A DNA stretch of 49,220 nt from an uncultured Clostridium sp. (GCA_930989765.1 CAKNNA010000010.1:1-49220); one strand, 5' to 3'. Shown: positions 39,234 to 49,159, counted from the stretch's first letter. Notes: a model not told the origin generated them from the letters alone. A program made the numbers and translations.

Positions 39234-40475
39234 TTAATTGTTTTTATCCTTATACATCTTAACCATATCTTTAAAAGTCATTTTTGTTCCATAATTTAAA
39301 ATAGCATTTGAATATATTTTTATTGCGACTTTTGCAATTATTAAAATAGTAACTATTAATATTGCAATTGATATTAAAACATCTGTACTACTTGCTATTC
39401 CCATCATTATTCTAAATGGCATACAAAATGGTGATGAAAATGGAAACATTGATGCAAATACATTTAATGAGCTTGTTGGATTCATCATTGTGAAATATGA
39501 TAGGTAAAATCCTATTACTGCAAGTATTGCAACTGGTGTGTTTGCTGATTGGATGTCTTCAGGTTTGCTTACTGTTGATCCTGTTAAAGCATATAATAAT
39601 GCATATGTAAAATATCCTAATATGAAATATATTATGGTTATAATTCCAAGAATTGGTGTTATTTTAGACATATCTAGTACAGATTCTAGTAAACCTGGCT
39701 CTAGGAATATTTTTGCAGATATTAAGCTTACTGCTACTATAACACATACTTGAACAAGTCCAACAATTCCTATTCCTATAGTTTTTCCTAGTACAATTGT
39801 TTTTGGAGATGCACTTGTTACAAGTGTTTCCATTATTTTTGATGTTTTTTCTGTTGTAATTGAGCTTGAAACTTGATATGCACAAAAATATATTGCATAA
39901 AATAATACTATTGAAAGCATCATCATAACAAATAAATTTCCGCTTACTTCTTGTTCTTCTGTTTGTTCTATACTAAATTCAAAATTTGGTGTTATTGATT
40001 GAATTTGTTCTGTAGTTAAGCCTAATTTTGATATTTGCAAATTTCTATATGTTTGGTTTATAGCATTTACTAAATCTTCTGGTACGCTTGTTACAGTTAC
40101 CATATTTTTTACAATATATCTTATCTTTATATTTCCTGTTTCTGGTTTTTCTATAATTAAAGCCTCATCTATTTCTTCTGCTTCAATTTGTTTTCTTATA
40201 TCTTCAAATGTTATATTTTCTGTGGCTACTTTTATCTCATAACCTAAGTTTAACTGATTTATTGAATCTAATGTTCCTTCAAATATATTTTGGCTATCTA
40301 TTATTAGTATTGTATTATTTGCATTTTCAGTTTCATCACTAAATAAACTTATAATATTTGGTATATTAAAACCTAAAACTATTAAAATTAGTATTATTAA
40401 TGTTGATATTATAAATGATTTTCTTTTTACCATATCTTTTATTGTAAAATTCATTACAGTTTTTAAATCTTTCAT
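39234..40475 (-). CDS. ABC-2 exporter permease (NatB-like)
   Basis: The 413-residue protein has an N-terminal transmembrane helix, a large outside domain (about residues 40-175) and five to six C-terminal helices. The layout and SSITTEKTSKIMETLVTSAS match NatB/YhaP-type permeases, which export Na+ or small compounds. It starts 1-2 bases after the ATPase gene, so translation is coupled. The cargo is unknown. Confidence 0.88.
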   Translation of the reverse strand: MKDLKTVMNFTIKDMVKRKSFIISTLIILILIVLGFNIPNIISLFSDETENANNTILIIDSQNIFEGTLDSINQLNLGYEIKVATENITFEDIRKQIEAEEIDEALIIEKPETGNIKIRYIVKNMVTVTSVPEDLVNAINQTYRNLQISKLGLTTEQIQSITPNFEFSIEQTEEQEVSGNLFVMMMLSIVLFYAIYFCAYQVSSSITTEKTSKIMETLVTSASPKTIVLGKTIGIGIVGLVQVCVIVAVSLISAKIFLEPGLLESVLDMSKITPILGIITIIYFILGYFTYALLYALTGSTVSKPEDIQSANTPVAILAVIGFYLSYFTMMNPTSSLNVFASMFPFSSPFCMPFRIMMGIASSTDVLISIAILIVTILIIAKVAIKIYSNAILNYGTKMTFKDMVKMYKDKNN

Positions 40476-40476
40476 A

Positions 40477-41367
40477 TTAATTTCCCACCTTTTCTATAAA
40501 AATATCATTTAATGTTGGTTTTTGAATTTCAAATTTATTTACAACAACATTTTTTTGTATAAGATTTTTTAGTAATTGGTGAGCAGATTCTTCATCTTGA
40601 ATTTTAATTACATATTCATTATTTTTGGTAAATTCAATTACCATTTGTAAGTCTTTTATTTCTTTTTCAACATTAATATTTGTAGATAAAAGTACTCTAT
40701 TTGCTTTATAACTTTCTTTAATTTCTTTTAGGTTTCCTTTAAGAACTGTTTTTCCTTTATTTAATATTACAATATCACTACAAAATTCTTCAATTGATGT
40801 CATTTGATGGCTTGACATTATAATATATTTTCCTTCCTTAACTAAGTCTATTATAATATTTTTTAAGATTTCTGAATTTACGGGGTCAAGTCCACTAAAA
40901 GGCTCGTCAAGAACTATAAGTTCTGGGTTATGTATAATAGATGTCATAAACTGAATTTTTTGTTGGTTTCCTTTTGATAATTTTTCAGCTATCATTTCTA
41001 GATATTCTTCTACCTTTAATACTTTTGCCCATTTTTTTATTGCTTCATCTGCATCTTTTCTTTTCATTCCTTTAAGTTCTGCAAAATACATTAGCTGGTC
41101 ATAAATTTTTACTTTTGGATATACTCCTCTTTCTTCTGGTAAATATCCAAAATTTACATTTTTTCTTTCTACTACCTGTCCATTCCAGGTGATTTCACCT
41201 TTATCTTTTTTTATTATACCTAATAACATTCTAATTGTAGTGGTCTTTCCAGCACCATTTGTTCCAAGCAACCCGAAAACTCCAGGCTTATCTAATTCGA
41301 ATGAAATATCATCTACTGCAAGCTTTCCTACAAAGCTTTTTGATACATTTTGTAATTTTAATCCCAT
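40477..41367 (-). CDS. ABC exporter ATPase (NatA-like)
   Basis: The 296-residue ATPase has Walker A GTNGAGKTTTIRM, signature LSKGNQQKIQF and Walker B LIVLDEPFSGLDP, with the C-terminal extension typical of NatA/YhaQ subunits. It is the first gene of the exporter pair. No in-frame CGG is present. Confidence 0.92.
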   Translation of the reverse strand: MGLKLQNVSKSFVGKLAVDDISFELDKPGVFGLLGTNGAGKTTTIRMLLGIIKKDKGEITWNGQVVERKNVNFGYLPEERGVYPKVKIYDQLMYFAELKGMKRKDADEAIKKWAKVLKVEEYLEMIAEKLSKGNQQKIQFMTSIIHNPELIVLDEPFSGLDPVNSEILKNIIIDLVKEGKYIIMSSHQMTSIEEFCSDIVILNKGKTVLKGNLKEIKESYKANRVLLSTNINVEKEIKDLQMVIEFTKNNEYVIKIQDEESAHQLLKNLIQKNVVVNKFEIQKPTLNDIFIEKVGN

Positions 41368-41406
41368 TTAATATCCCCTTTCTTAAATTTTTGACCTTTA
41401 ATATTA

Positions 41407-42201
41407 CTAAACTCCCATAGTCATTGTTTCAGGCAAAGTTGAACCACCATCTATAATTATACCTTGTCCTGTAATATATGAACTTTCTTTACTTGCTAAA
41501 AATGCTGCTAATTCTCCTAATTCTTCGATATTTCCTAGCCTTCCCATAGGAATTCCTTTTGCTATTCCTTCTACTACTTTTTCTGGATTATTTTTATCTG
41601 TTTCTTTTGCCATTCCTTCTACCATTGGTGTCATAATATATCCTGGTAAAATTGCATTTACTCTTATATTATCTTTTACTACTTCTGCAGCTAATCCTTT
41701 TGTAAAGCCTATTAATGCAGCTTTTGTTGTTGCATAAGCAACTTCACCACTATCTGCAACTAATGGCCCTGTAACACTTGATAAATTTACTATTGAAGCT
41801 TCATTTTGTTGTTTCATATATTTTATGCAAGCTTTACTTACATTCCATGTACCCTTTATATTTATATCAAAATGAAAATCTCGTAATTCATCACTCATAT
41901 TTTCAAAGTTTTCTAATCTGCAAACTCCTGCATTATTGATCAATATGTCGATTTTTCCATATTCATTTACTATTTTCTCTATACTTTCTTCAACTTTTTT
42001 TGAATCTCTAATATCTACTTTATATCCGGTAATTTTTCCACTGTAATTTTCTTTCAAATTACTTATTGTATCTTCTAGCTTGTCTGAATAATCTAGTATG
42101 GCAACTTTTGCACCATATTTTAGGAATACTTTTACAATTCCTAAGCCATTTCCCATTGCTCCTCCAGTAATTACCGCAACTTTATTTTCTAATTTTTCCA
42201 T
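41407..42201 (-). CDS. short-chain dehydrogenase/reductase
   Basis: The 264-residue protein is a classical SDR: cofactor loop TGGAMGNGLG, NNAG (LINNAGVCR), and catalytic Ser, Tyr and Lys in NLSSVTGP and VAYATTKAAL. Asp37 after the second strand (AILDYSD) favours NAD(H). It may be a 3-oxoacyl-ACP or sugar/polyol-type reductase; the substrate is not clear. Confidence 0.88.
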   Translation of the reverse strand: MEKLENKVAVITGGAMGNGLGIVKVFLKYGAKVAILDYSDKLEDTISNLKENYSGKITGYKVDIRDSKKVEESIEKIVNEYGKIDILINNAGVCRLENFENMSDELRDFHFDINIKGTWNVSKACIKYMKQQNEASIVNLSSVTGPLVADSGEVAYATTKAALIGFTKGLAAEVVKDNIRVNAILPGYIMTPMVEGMAKETDKNNPEKVVEGIAKGIPMGRLGNIEELGELAAFLASKESSYITGQGIIIDGGSTLPETMTMGV

Positions 42202-42223
42202 TTAAAATTCTCCTTTTTTAAAA

Positions 42224-42290
42224 AATGGTCAATCTGGGACAGGTCCCAATTAACCATTTTTGGTCATCTTGGGACAGGTCTGTATTGATT
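42224..42290. repeat. degenerate copy of the GGGACAGGTCCC palindrome
   Basis: GGTCAATCTGGGACAGGTCCC followed by AATTAACCATTTTTGGTCATCTTGGGACAGGTCTG repeats the 38491 element with changes; the two arms no longer pair fully. It lies between ileS and the SDR gene. Confidence 0.6.
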
Positions 42291-42328
42291 GTTTAATTTA
42301 TATATCTGTTTTTTGTATATAGAATTTA

Positions 42329-45300
42329 TTATCTTTCTATATCTATTTTTATTTTTTCTCCATTTATATTTGTATCAACATAAGATGTCCTTTCTGCGTT
42401 GTATTCTATTTTGTTTGCTAAAGTGTCATGTTTGATTGTTTCTTCATATTTTTTGATTACTTTTTCTATTTTTTCATTTTCTGCTACATATAGATTTATT
42501 CTGTCTAATACTTCGAAGCCTTTTTCCTTTCTCATGTTTTGTACTTTTGATAGTATTTCTCTTAAATAACCTTCTTCTTCTAGTTCTTTAGTTATTTTTG
42601 TGTCTAAGACTACTCCTATTTCACCTTCTCCACTGAATGCAAATCCTTCTTTTCCTTGCATTGTTACTAGCAAGTTTTCTGCATTTAGTTCAATTTGTGT
42701 GTCGTCAATTTCTATATATTCTGTACCACCATTTTTTACTGTGTTTGCTAAATTCATTTGATTTTTCTTTGAAATTTCTTCTCTTATTTTTGGTATTAAT
42801 TTTCCATATTCTTTTCCTAATACTGGTAAGTTTGGTTTTATTTCAAAGTTTACATATTCTGACATATCTGCTCCTAATTCAATTTCTTTTACATTTAGTT
42901 CTTCTTTTACTATGCCTGCATAATATTCTGGTAGTGTGTTTATTGAAATTAGCATTTTTGATAGTGGTTGTCTGTTTTTGATGTTTACTGAATTTCTTGC
43001 GCTTCTTCCTAGTTTTACAATTTTATATGCTAAATCCATTTCTTGTTCTAGCTTTTTGTCAATTAGTGTTTCATCTACTTCTGGCCATAGACATAAGTGT
43101 ATACTTTCTGGTGCTTTTGGGTCTAAATTTGTAACTAGGTTTTGATAGATTTCATCTGTTATAAATGGTACAAATGGTGCTGATATTTTACATAGTGTTA
43201 CTAACACATTGTATAATGTTACATATGCTCCTATTTTTTCATTATTCAAATTTTGACTCCAGAATCTTTCTCTATTTCTACGTACATACCAGTTTGATAA
43301 ACTATCTGTAAAGTCTTCTATTTGAATAGCTGCTCCTGTTATGTCATAGTTGTCTAGTTTTTCTGCTACTTCTTTTACTAATGTGTTTAATTTTGATATT
43401 ATCCATTTATCCATTATATTTTTTGACTTATAGTCTGAATATTTTAATGGATTAAATTGATCTATTTCTGCATATAGAACATAGAATGAATATACATTCC
43501 ATAATGTACTTAAAAATCCTCTTCCGAGTTTCTTGTACATTTTTTAGCCCTAATCTTGTTGGAAGCCATGGGGCGCTACATGTATAGAAATGCCATCTTG
43601 TTGCATCTGCTCCTACTGTGTCTAATAGTTCCATTGGGTCTACACCATTTCCTTTTGATTTAGACATTTTTTGTCCTTTTTCGTCTAATACATGTCCTAA
43701 TACTATACAGTTTTCAAATGGTGTTCTACCAAATAAAGCTGTTCCTACTGCTGTTAATGTGTAAAACCATCCTCTTGTTTGGTCTACTGCTTCAGATATA
43801 AATTGAGCTGGGAAGTTATTGTCAAACATTTCTTTATTTTCGAATGGATAATGCCATTGTGCAAAAGGCATTGAACCTGAGTCAAACCAGCAGTCTATTA
43901 CTTCTTTTGCTCTTTTCATTTTCTTTCCACATTTTGGACATTTTAAGTTTACTTCATCTATATATGGTTTGTGAAGTTCAATATCTTCTGGGACATCAAT
44001 TCCTTTTTCTTTTAATTCTTGGATACTTCCTATACATTCCTGATAGCCACAATTTTCATCTTCACATGTCCAAATTGGTAGAGGTGTTCCCCAGTATCTG
44101 TCTCTTGAAATACCCCAGTCAATTACATTTTCTAGGAATTTTCCAAATCTTCCTGTTCTTATTGTGTCTGGATACCAATTTACTTTATTATTGTTTTCTA
44201 CTAACTCATCTCTTAGTTTGCTCATTGCAACAAACCAACTCTCTTTTGGATAATATAAAAGTGGTGTGTCACATCTCCAACAATGTGGATATGAGTGCAT
44301 ATGTTTTTCTTTGCTAAATAATTTATTTTCGCTTGCAAGCCATTTGCATATATCTTCATTACAATCTCTTACAAATCTTCCTGACCATGGAGTGACTTCT
44401 GATACAAATTTTCCTTCTTTATCTACTAAGTTTATAAATGTTATTCCATTTTGTTTTGCAACTAAACTATCATCTTCACCATATGCAGGTGCTATATGAA
44501 CTATTCCTGTACCATCTGTTAATGTTACATAATCTCCATGGATAACTTCAAATGCTTTCCCTTCAACATTTCCAAATGGCATTAATCTTTCATATTTTGT
44601 TCCTAATAATTCTTCTCCTTTGAAAGTTTTTAAAACTTCATAAGGTGTTTCTCTTAATACTACATCTATTAAGTCTTTTGCTAAAATATATTCTTCATAT
44701 TTTGGCTCATCATCTGTACCAATATTTGCCTTTATTTTTGCGTATTCATATGATTTATTTACACAAAGTGCTAAATTTGATGGTAATGTCCATGGTGTTG
44801 TTGTCCATGCTAATATATATGTGTTTTCTTCTCCAATAACTTTAAATTTAGCAATACATGTTAAATCTTTTACATCTTTATATCCTTGTGCAACTTCATG
44901 TGATGAAAGTGCTGTTCCACATCTTGGGCAATATGGCATTACTTTGTGACCTTCATATAAAAGTCCTTTATCCCACATTTGCTTTAAAGCCCACCATACT
45001 GATTCTATATAGTCATTATGATATGTTACATATGGATTTTCCATATCTACCCAATATCCTACCTTATTTGTCATCTCTTCCCACATGTGGACATAGTTAA
45101 AAACACTTTCTTTACATTCTTTTACGAATTTTTCTACACCATATTCTTCTATTTGTTGTTTTCCTGATATTCCTAATTTCTTTTCTATTTCTAGTTCAAC
45201 TGGAAGCCCATGTGTATCCCATCCTGCTTTACGAATTACTTGATAACCTTTCATTACTTTGTATCTTGGGATGATGTCTTTCATTACTCTTGTTTCTATA

Positions 45301-45473
45301 TGACCTACATGTGGCTTTCCATTTGCTGTTGGTGGTCCATCATAAAATGTGAAGTATCTTTTTCCTTGGTTCATTGCAAAGTTCTTTTTTATGATGTTTT
45401 TTTCTTTCCAAGTTTTTGCAATTTTTCTTTCCATTCCTACAAATCCTTCTGGTAATTCTACTTTGTTATACAT
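42329..45473 (-). CDS. ileS: isoleucyl-tRNA synthetase, split by a CGG frameshift
   Basis: IleS charges tRNA-Ile and is essential. The N-terminal part has [17 protein letters not shown] (HIGH-type) and [15 protein letters not shown] (KMSKS). Codon 650 is CGG (43524-43526). The zero frame goes on 24 codons of unrelated sequence to a stop. Skipping the C gives [14 protein letters not shown], the conserved start of the anticodon-binding domain, which runs to 42329. The restored length of 1,047 residues is normal for the long IleS type. A T-box precedes it. Confidence 0.94.
43523..43527 (-). other. putative CGG +1 frameshift site in ileS (ACT CGG A)
   Basis: GAA ACT CGG AAG AGG in the zero frame becomes GAA ACT (C) [22 protein letters not shown] just after the shift is a family hallmark, so the true frame is certain. 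Confidence 0.82.
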
Positions 45474-45504
45474 AGTTTTTTCCTCCTTTTACTTTTTTTC
45501 ATAT

Positions 45505-45780
45505 AAATCTATTTTTCGAAATAAAAAAACTATTTCTCCTTGAATTAGGACGAAATAGTTTCCGCGGTACCACCTAAATTAGTTTCATATATTTAAAATA
45601 AATTTATATGTTACTCTCTTTATTTCTTTTAACGCAAGATTACGGCAAGGTTTACTTTTTTGTTTCGACCTTACAACTAATAAGATGATAATAAATAGTT
45701 TTACTTACCAAATTTACAGCTACCTTTGGCTCTCTTTAAGATATTGCTATTTATGTTGTTCTTATTTTTGTTTTTTGACT
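45505..45780 (-). promoter_or_regulatory. T-box riboswitch controlling ileS
   Basis: On the minus strand the conserved T-box TAGGTGGTACCGCGG lies at about 45558-45580. Upstream is a stem I region with AAAGAGAGCC and GGTAGCTG motifs, and an ATC at about 45680-45690 (in TTATTATCATCTTATT) is a candidate Ile specifier codon. Downstream, AAACTATTTC and GAAATAGTTTTTTT form the terminator at about 45518-45557. Uncharged tRNA-Ile would bind and allow read-through into ileS. Confidence 0.88.
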
Positions 45781-45787
45781 TTTTTAT

Positions 45788-45815
45788 ATTATACCATCTT
45801 TTTTTTATTTTGCAA
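45788..45815 (-). promoter_or_regulatory. sigma-A promoter of the ileS T-box leader
   Basis: On the minus strand TTGCAA (45810-45815) and TATAAT (45788-45793) are 16 bases apart, just upstream of the leader RNA. Confidence 0.6.
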
Positions 45816-45845
45816 GGATTTTTTTGAAAAATATATACATAGCAT

Positions 45846-47159
45846 TTACTTTAAATTCCAATGTCCTTCTACTTCATAATCTGTATTTATATCTATGGTA
45901 TTAGATTTAAGAGTTACTATTGGGCGAACACTAAAATCACTCACCATTCTTTCATCTATTAATAAGTTGTCATTACTACATAAATAACTTGCACTTACAA
46001 AATTATTGTCACTATCTACAATGCTTATTCTAAAAAGACATCTATTAGAATAAGTATTTACACAACGAGACGCTAACCAGTATCTTTTATTAAATAACAT
46101 ATTCTGTATATTAATATCCTCTACTTCTGTTTTATTATAACTGTAATAAGTATATTTCAAATTTTTTACTCTTGCTGAATTTGATTTTCCATTTAATGTA
46201 GTTATAGTCGGATAATATATATTTATTGAAGGATTTATTGTACTTCCATAATTACTATCTAATGTTATATAATCTGTTTCTGTAATTCCTGCTTTTTTAT
46301 TTATATCTTCAATTGTTATACTTCTTGCTCCTGAACCTGTTATCTGTCCTGTCAAATTGCCATCTATTGGTCCACCATAGCCATAGTTTGTTACTTGTGA
46401 TGTATCTGCTCCATATCCATAACCATATATTTTACATATCTCATGTAGTTCTTGTTCTGCGTATAAATATCCTACTGCTCCATTTATGGAAAAGTTTTCC
46501 CCTGAATCCGTTGTTATAGGATATTCTGAAATTAATGTCACTGTTTCTGTTCCTATATCTAATACTCTCCACTTTATGTCTGCTTTTGCCGTAAATATTT
46601 GATTCATACTTCCATTTCCATGTTCTATTCCACTACCTGTTGAAGATGTATATGTTAATTTATTTGACTCTACTTTCGTTCCATTTTTATCTAATACTGT
46701 TGCATTATAATTTACATAGTCTCCCACTTTAACATATTTTGCTATATCTACATATTCACTTACATTACCATCTTCATCTATTAAATAACTTCTTTCACTA
46801 TCTAAATATGTTACTATAAATGGTGCAACTTCCGATAATGTATAATCTGATCCTTCAACTCCTATATAATTTGTAAGCTCATCATTTAAATAATTTCTTT
46901 TTATTTGTCCTTCATTATCCTTTGTATATGCTCCTACTACTGATAATTCTATTTTTTCTTTTTCCTCTTCTATTTGTGTTTGCTCTTTTGCATCTGTCGC
47001 CCTTATTAATATTCCGTTTTCTCCTGTTAAAGTTGCTATTGTTATTCCTGCCAAGATTAGTAATACAATTACTGTTATAACTAAGGCTATAAGCGTTATT
47101 CCTTTTGCTTTCATCTTTTTTTCATTAGTTTCTCTTGATTTATTCTTTTCTTTTAACAT
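45846..47159 (-). CDS. pseudopilin-like surface protein
   Basis: The 437-residue protein has a basic start and a prepilin-type segment, KAKGITLIALVITVIVLLIL, a single hydrophobic helix followed by TGENGIL. Cleavage by a prepilin peptidase after Gly and assembly with type IV pili or export pseudopili is the usual fate of this helix, but no peptidase or pilus genes are in the window. The long outside region is Asn/Tyr/Ser-rich, and ends IVTLKSNTIDIN. The start was set at 47159 behind AAAGGAAG. Confidence 0.78.
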   Translation of the reverse strand: MLKEKNKSRETNEKKMKAKGITLIALVITVIVLLILAGITIATLTGENGILIRATDAKEQTQIEEEKEKIELSVVGAYTKDNEGQIKRNYLNDELTNYIGVEGSDYTLSEVAPFIVTYLDSERSYLIDEDGNVSEYVDIAKYVKVGDYVNYNATVLDKNGTKVESNKLTYTSSTGSGIEHGNGSMNQIFTAKADIKWRVLDIGTETVTLISEYPITTDSGENFSINGAVGYLYAEQELHEICKIYGYGYGADTSQVTNYGYGGPIDGNLTGQITGSGARSITIEDINKKAGITETDYITLDSNYGSTINPSINIYYPTITTLNGKSNSARVKNLKYTYYSYNKTEVEDINIQNMLFNKRYWLASRCVNTYSNRCLFRISIVDSDNNFVSASYLCSNDNLLIDERMVSDFSVRPIVTLKSNTIDINTDYEVEGHWNLK

Positions 47160-47660
47160 TTGTTTACTTCCTTTCATTTCTTGTTATTTCTTTTTTAAAA
47201 TATCATATCCAAAACTTTTTGTCTATATTTTTTTATCATTTCAAATGTATATTCTTTTCTATTTTTTATAATTAAGTTAAAAAATTAATGAAAAATTTTA
47301 TTTGTATAAATAATTGAATTATTAAGCTTTTTTATTAATTTTTATATTTAAATTCTAATTTTTTTATTTATATTTTTATATTCACTATATATTGACTTTT
47401 TCCTTTAGAAATGATATAGATTCATATATATTTAAAATATCATTAATTTTTTAACTTAATTACATATCTAAACAATTATTAAATCAAGTAAAAAACCTCT
47501 TATTATTCTCATCTCTTTATTTTCTTAACATACTCAATTCATACTTATTTTCTAATAATTACCTCTTACTTTATTTATATTATTAACACTTTCTTTTTAT
47601 TTATTCTGTTATTTTTTAATATCAATTATAAATTAGTAATTTACAATACTTACCACACCA
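47160..47660. other. AT-rich intergenic region
   Basis: About 500 bases between hsp20 and the pseudopilin-like gene hold no gene or clear motif. It is almost entirely A and T; the promoter of the pseudopilin-like gene should be at its left end. Confidence 0.4.
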
Positions 47661-47698
47661 AGTAAAAAAATAGCAGAGGCAATCTGCTATTTTTTACT
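47661..47698. terminator. terminator of hsp20
   Basis: AGTAAAAAAATAGCAGA and TCTGCTATTTTTTACT form a stem with a GGCAA loop at the hsp20 stop codon. Confidence 0.85.
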
Positions 47699-48116
47699 AT
47701 TCTATTTCAATATATTTTTTAGTATCTTCTATTTTTTTCTTATCTTGTTTTGGTAATTCTATTTTTAAAGTTCCGTTTTTAAAACTTGCTTTTATATCTT
47801 CTTCTTTTATATCTTCACCTACATAGAAACTTCTTGAACATTCTCCTACATATCTTTCTTTATGAACATATTTACTGTCTTTATCATTTTCTATATCTTT
47901 ATTCATTGTAGCATGTATATTTAGGTATCCATCTTCAATTTCTATTTTGATGTTTTCTTTTTCATATCCCGGTAAATCTACTTCTATTTGGTATTTATCT
48001 CCTTTCTCTTTAATGTCTGTTTTCATTAGTTTACTTTCACCCCTTGTGAAAAATGGGTCATTAAACATTTCATCGAATAAATCAAATTCGTTTTTTCTTC
48101 TTGGTATCATCATCAT
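47697..48116 (-). CDS. Hsp20/alpha-crystallin small heat-shock protein
   Basis: The 139-residue protein has an N-terminal FDEMFNDPFF segment and an alpha-crystallin domain with DLPGYEKENIKIEIEDG and FKNGTLKIELPK; a C-terminal IEIE acts as the I-x-I tail. It holds unfolded proteins during stress. AAGGAG precedes the start. No CIRCE or clear CtsR box was seen. Confidence 0.93.
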   Translation of the reverse strand: MMMIPRRKNEFDLFDEMFNDPFFTRGESKLMKTDIKEKGDKYQIEVDLPGYEKENIKIEIEDGYLNIHATMNKDIENDKDSKYVHKERYVGECSRSFYVGEDIKEEDIKASFKNGTLKIELPKQDKKKIEDTKKYIEIE

Positions 48117-48201
48117 AATAAATCACTCCTTCTTTATTTTTTGTGTTGACACCTTTTAGTGTTTGCACATATAAAAAGCTTTTTTCTTTCTATACATTAT
48201 T

Positions 48202-48229
48202 ATTATATCTCATTTTTTAGCAAAGTCAA
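48202..48229 (-). promoter_or_regulatory. sigma-A promoter of hsp20
   Basis: On the minus strand TTGACT (48224-48229) and TATAAT (48202-48207) are 16 bases apart, about 85 bases ahead of the start codon. Confidence 0.7.
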
Positions 48230-48400
48230 GTAAAGAATGCTAAAATTCACAAAACTTTCATATTTACTTCATTTTTTCTATTAGATGCTTGTATTTCAGG
48301 TCGTAAATATGTTTTTGAAATTTTTTTATAATTATTTTTAAAAATTTTTTTCATATAAATATTTATTTTTTTATTGGTTATAATAAAAATGGTGATAAAT

Positions 48401-49151
48401 GTGAAAAACAAAAAATGGATTTTAATTATTTTTTTAATTTTAGGTCTTGCAATCTTATTTTATTTTATAGACCCTTTTAATTTTTTTGGCAAAAACAACA
48501 ATACTTATTTAGCAGAAAAAAGTTCTACTAGTCGGTAATAATAATGTTAATGAAGCAGGCCAAACAAATACTGATAATTCTCAACCAAATAATCAATCTA
48601 ACCAAAATGATAATTCAAATATCATTTCTAATGAATCATCTTCAGAAAATACTGCTTCTCCATCAGAAACTAGGCAAGGTGTATTTACTGAGCCTGTAGA
48701 AAAAACAATTTCAAGCTTTTCTACTAAAATATATTCAAATGATAGTAGTAGACAAAATAATGTTCAAATTACTTGTAATACATTAAATGGAACAATTGTA
48801 AAAAACAAAGAGACTTTTTCTTTTTGCAATACAGTAGGTCCTTCAACAAGTGCAAAAGGTTATCAAGAAGCGGATATATTCGACCACAATGGTAAAAAGA
48901 AAAAAGGTTTTGGTGGAGGTAATTGCCAAGTAAGTACTACATTATATAATGCTGTATTATCTGTTCCTACATTAGAAGTAACAGAAAGACATGAACACAG
49001 TAACTATGTTCCATATATTGAAGATGGAAAAGATGCTGCTGTTGCATATGGGAGTTATGATTTAAAATTTGTAAATAATACAGGATCTGATATAAAAATT
49101 TTAGCATCAGCAACTGCTGAAGCAGTTACAGTAACTATATTATCTATTTAA
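48401..49151 (+). CDS. VanW-domain protein, split by a CGG frameshift
   Basis: An N-terminal membrane helix (WILIIFLILGLAILFYFI) is followed by an Asn/Ser/Gln linker and a VanW domain: ETFSFCNTVGPSTSAKGYQ, GFGGGNCQVSTTLYNAVL, ERHEHSNYVP. Codon 45 is CGG (48533-48535) and the next zero-frame codon is TAA. Skipping the C gives Thr-Ser-Gly-Asn-Asn-Asn-Val and continues to 49151, 249 residues in all. The start is taken as GTG 48401 behind GGTGAT; ATG 48389 in the same frame is possible. VanW domains occur on cell-surface proteins; their activity is not well defined. Confidence 0.85.
48532..48536 (+). other. putative CGG +1 frameshift site (AGT CGG T)
   Basis: ACT AGT CGG TAA in the zero frame becomes ACT AGT (C) GGT AAT AAT AAT. 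The site sits in the disordered linker, so the Gly is not forced by protein conservation; that makes the shared pattern more telling. Confidence 0.7.
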
Positions 49152-49159
49152 TCGTTAAT

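Noticed and set aside
17106..45473. guaA, mutS and ileS as pseudogenes
   Set aside because: Both halves of each keep every catalytic motif and normal length, and ileS is still under a complete T-box. Independent decay by the same one-base insertion in each is not credible.
48130..48200. CIRCE or CtsR operator before hsp20
   Set aside because: Neither the TTAGCACTC inverted repeat nor a tandem AGGTCAAA was found; only a sigma-A promoter can be supported.
13277..48536. Random assembly or sequencing errors as the cause of the six breaks
   Set aside because: Not fully excluded. All six are the same single C, all at T^GGN, all in the phase that creates an in-frame CGG, and no other indels were seen in about 40 genes. 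Random errors would vary in base, sign and phase. A motif-specific artefact is still possible, so raw reads should be checked.
13277..48536. CGG reassigned to another amino acid
   Set aside because: Reassignment would not change the frame. At all six sites the frame must shift by one base to keep the protein, so recoding, not simple reassignment, is required.
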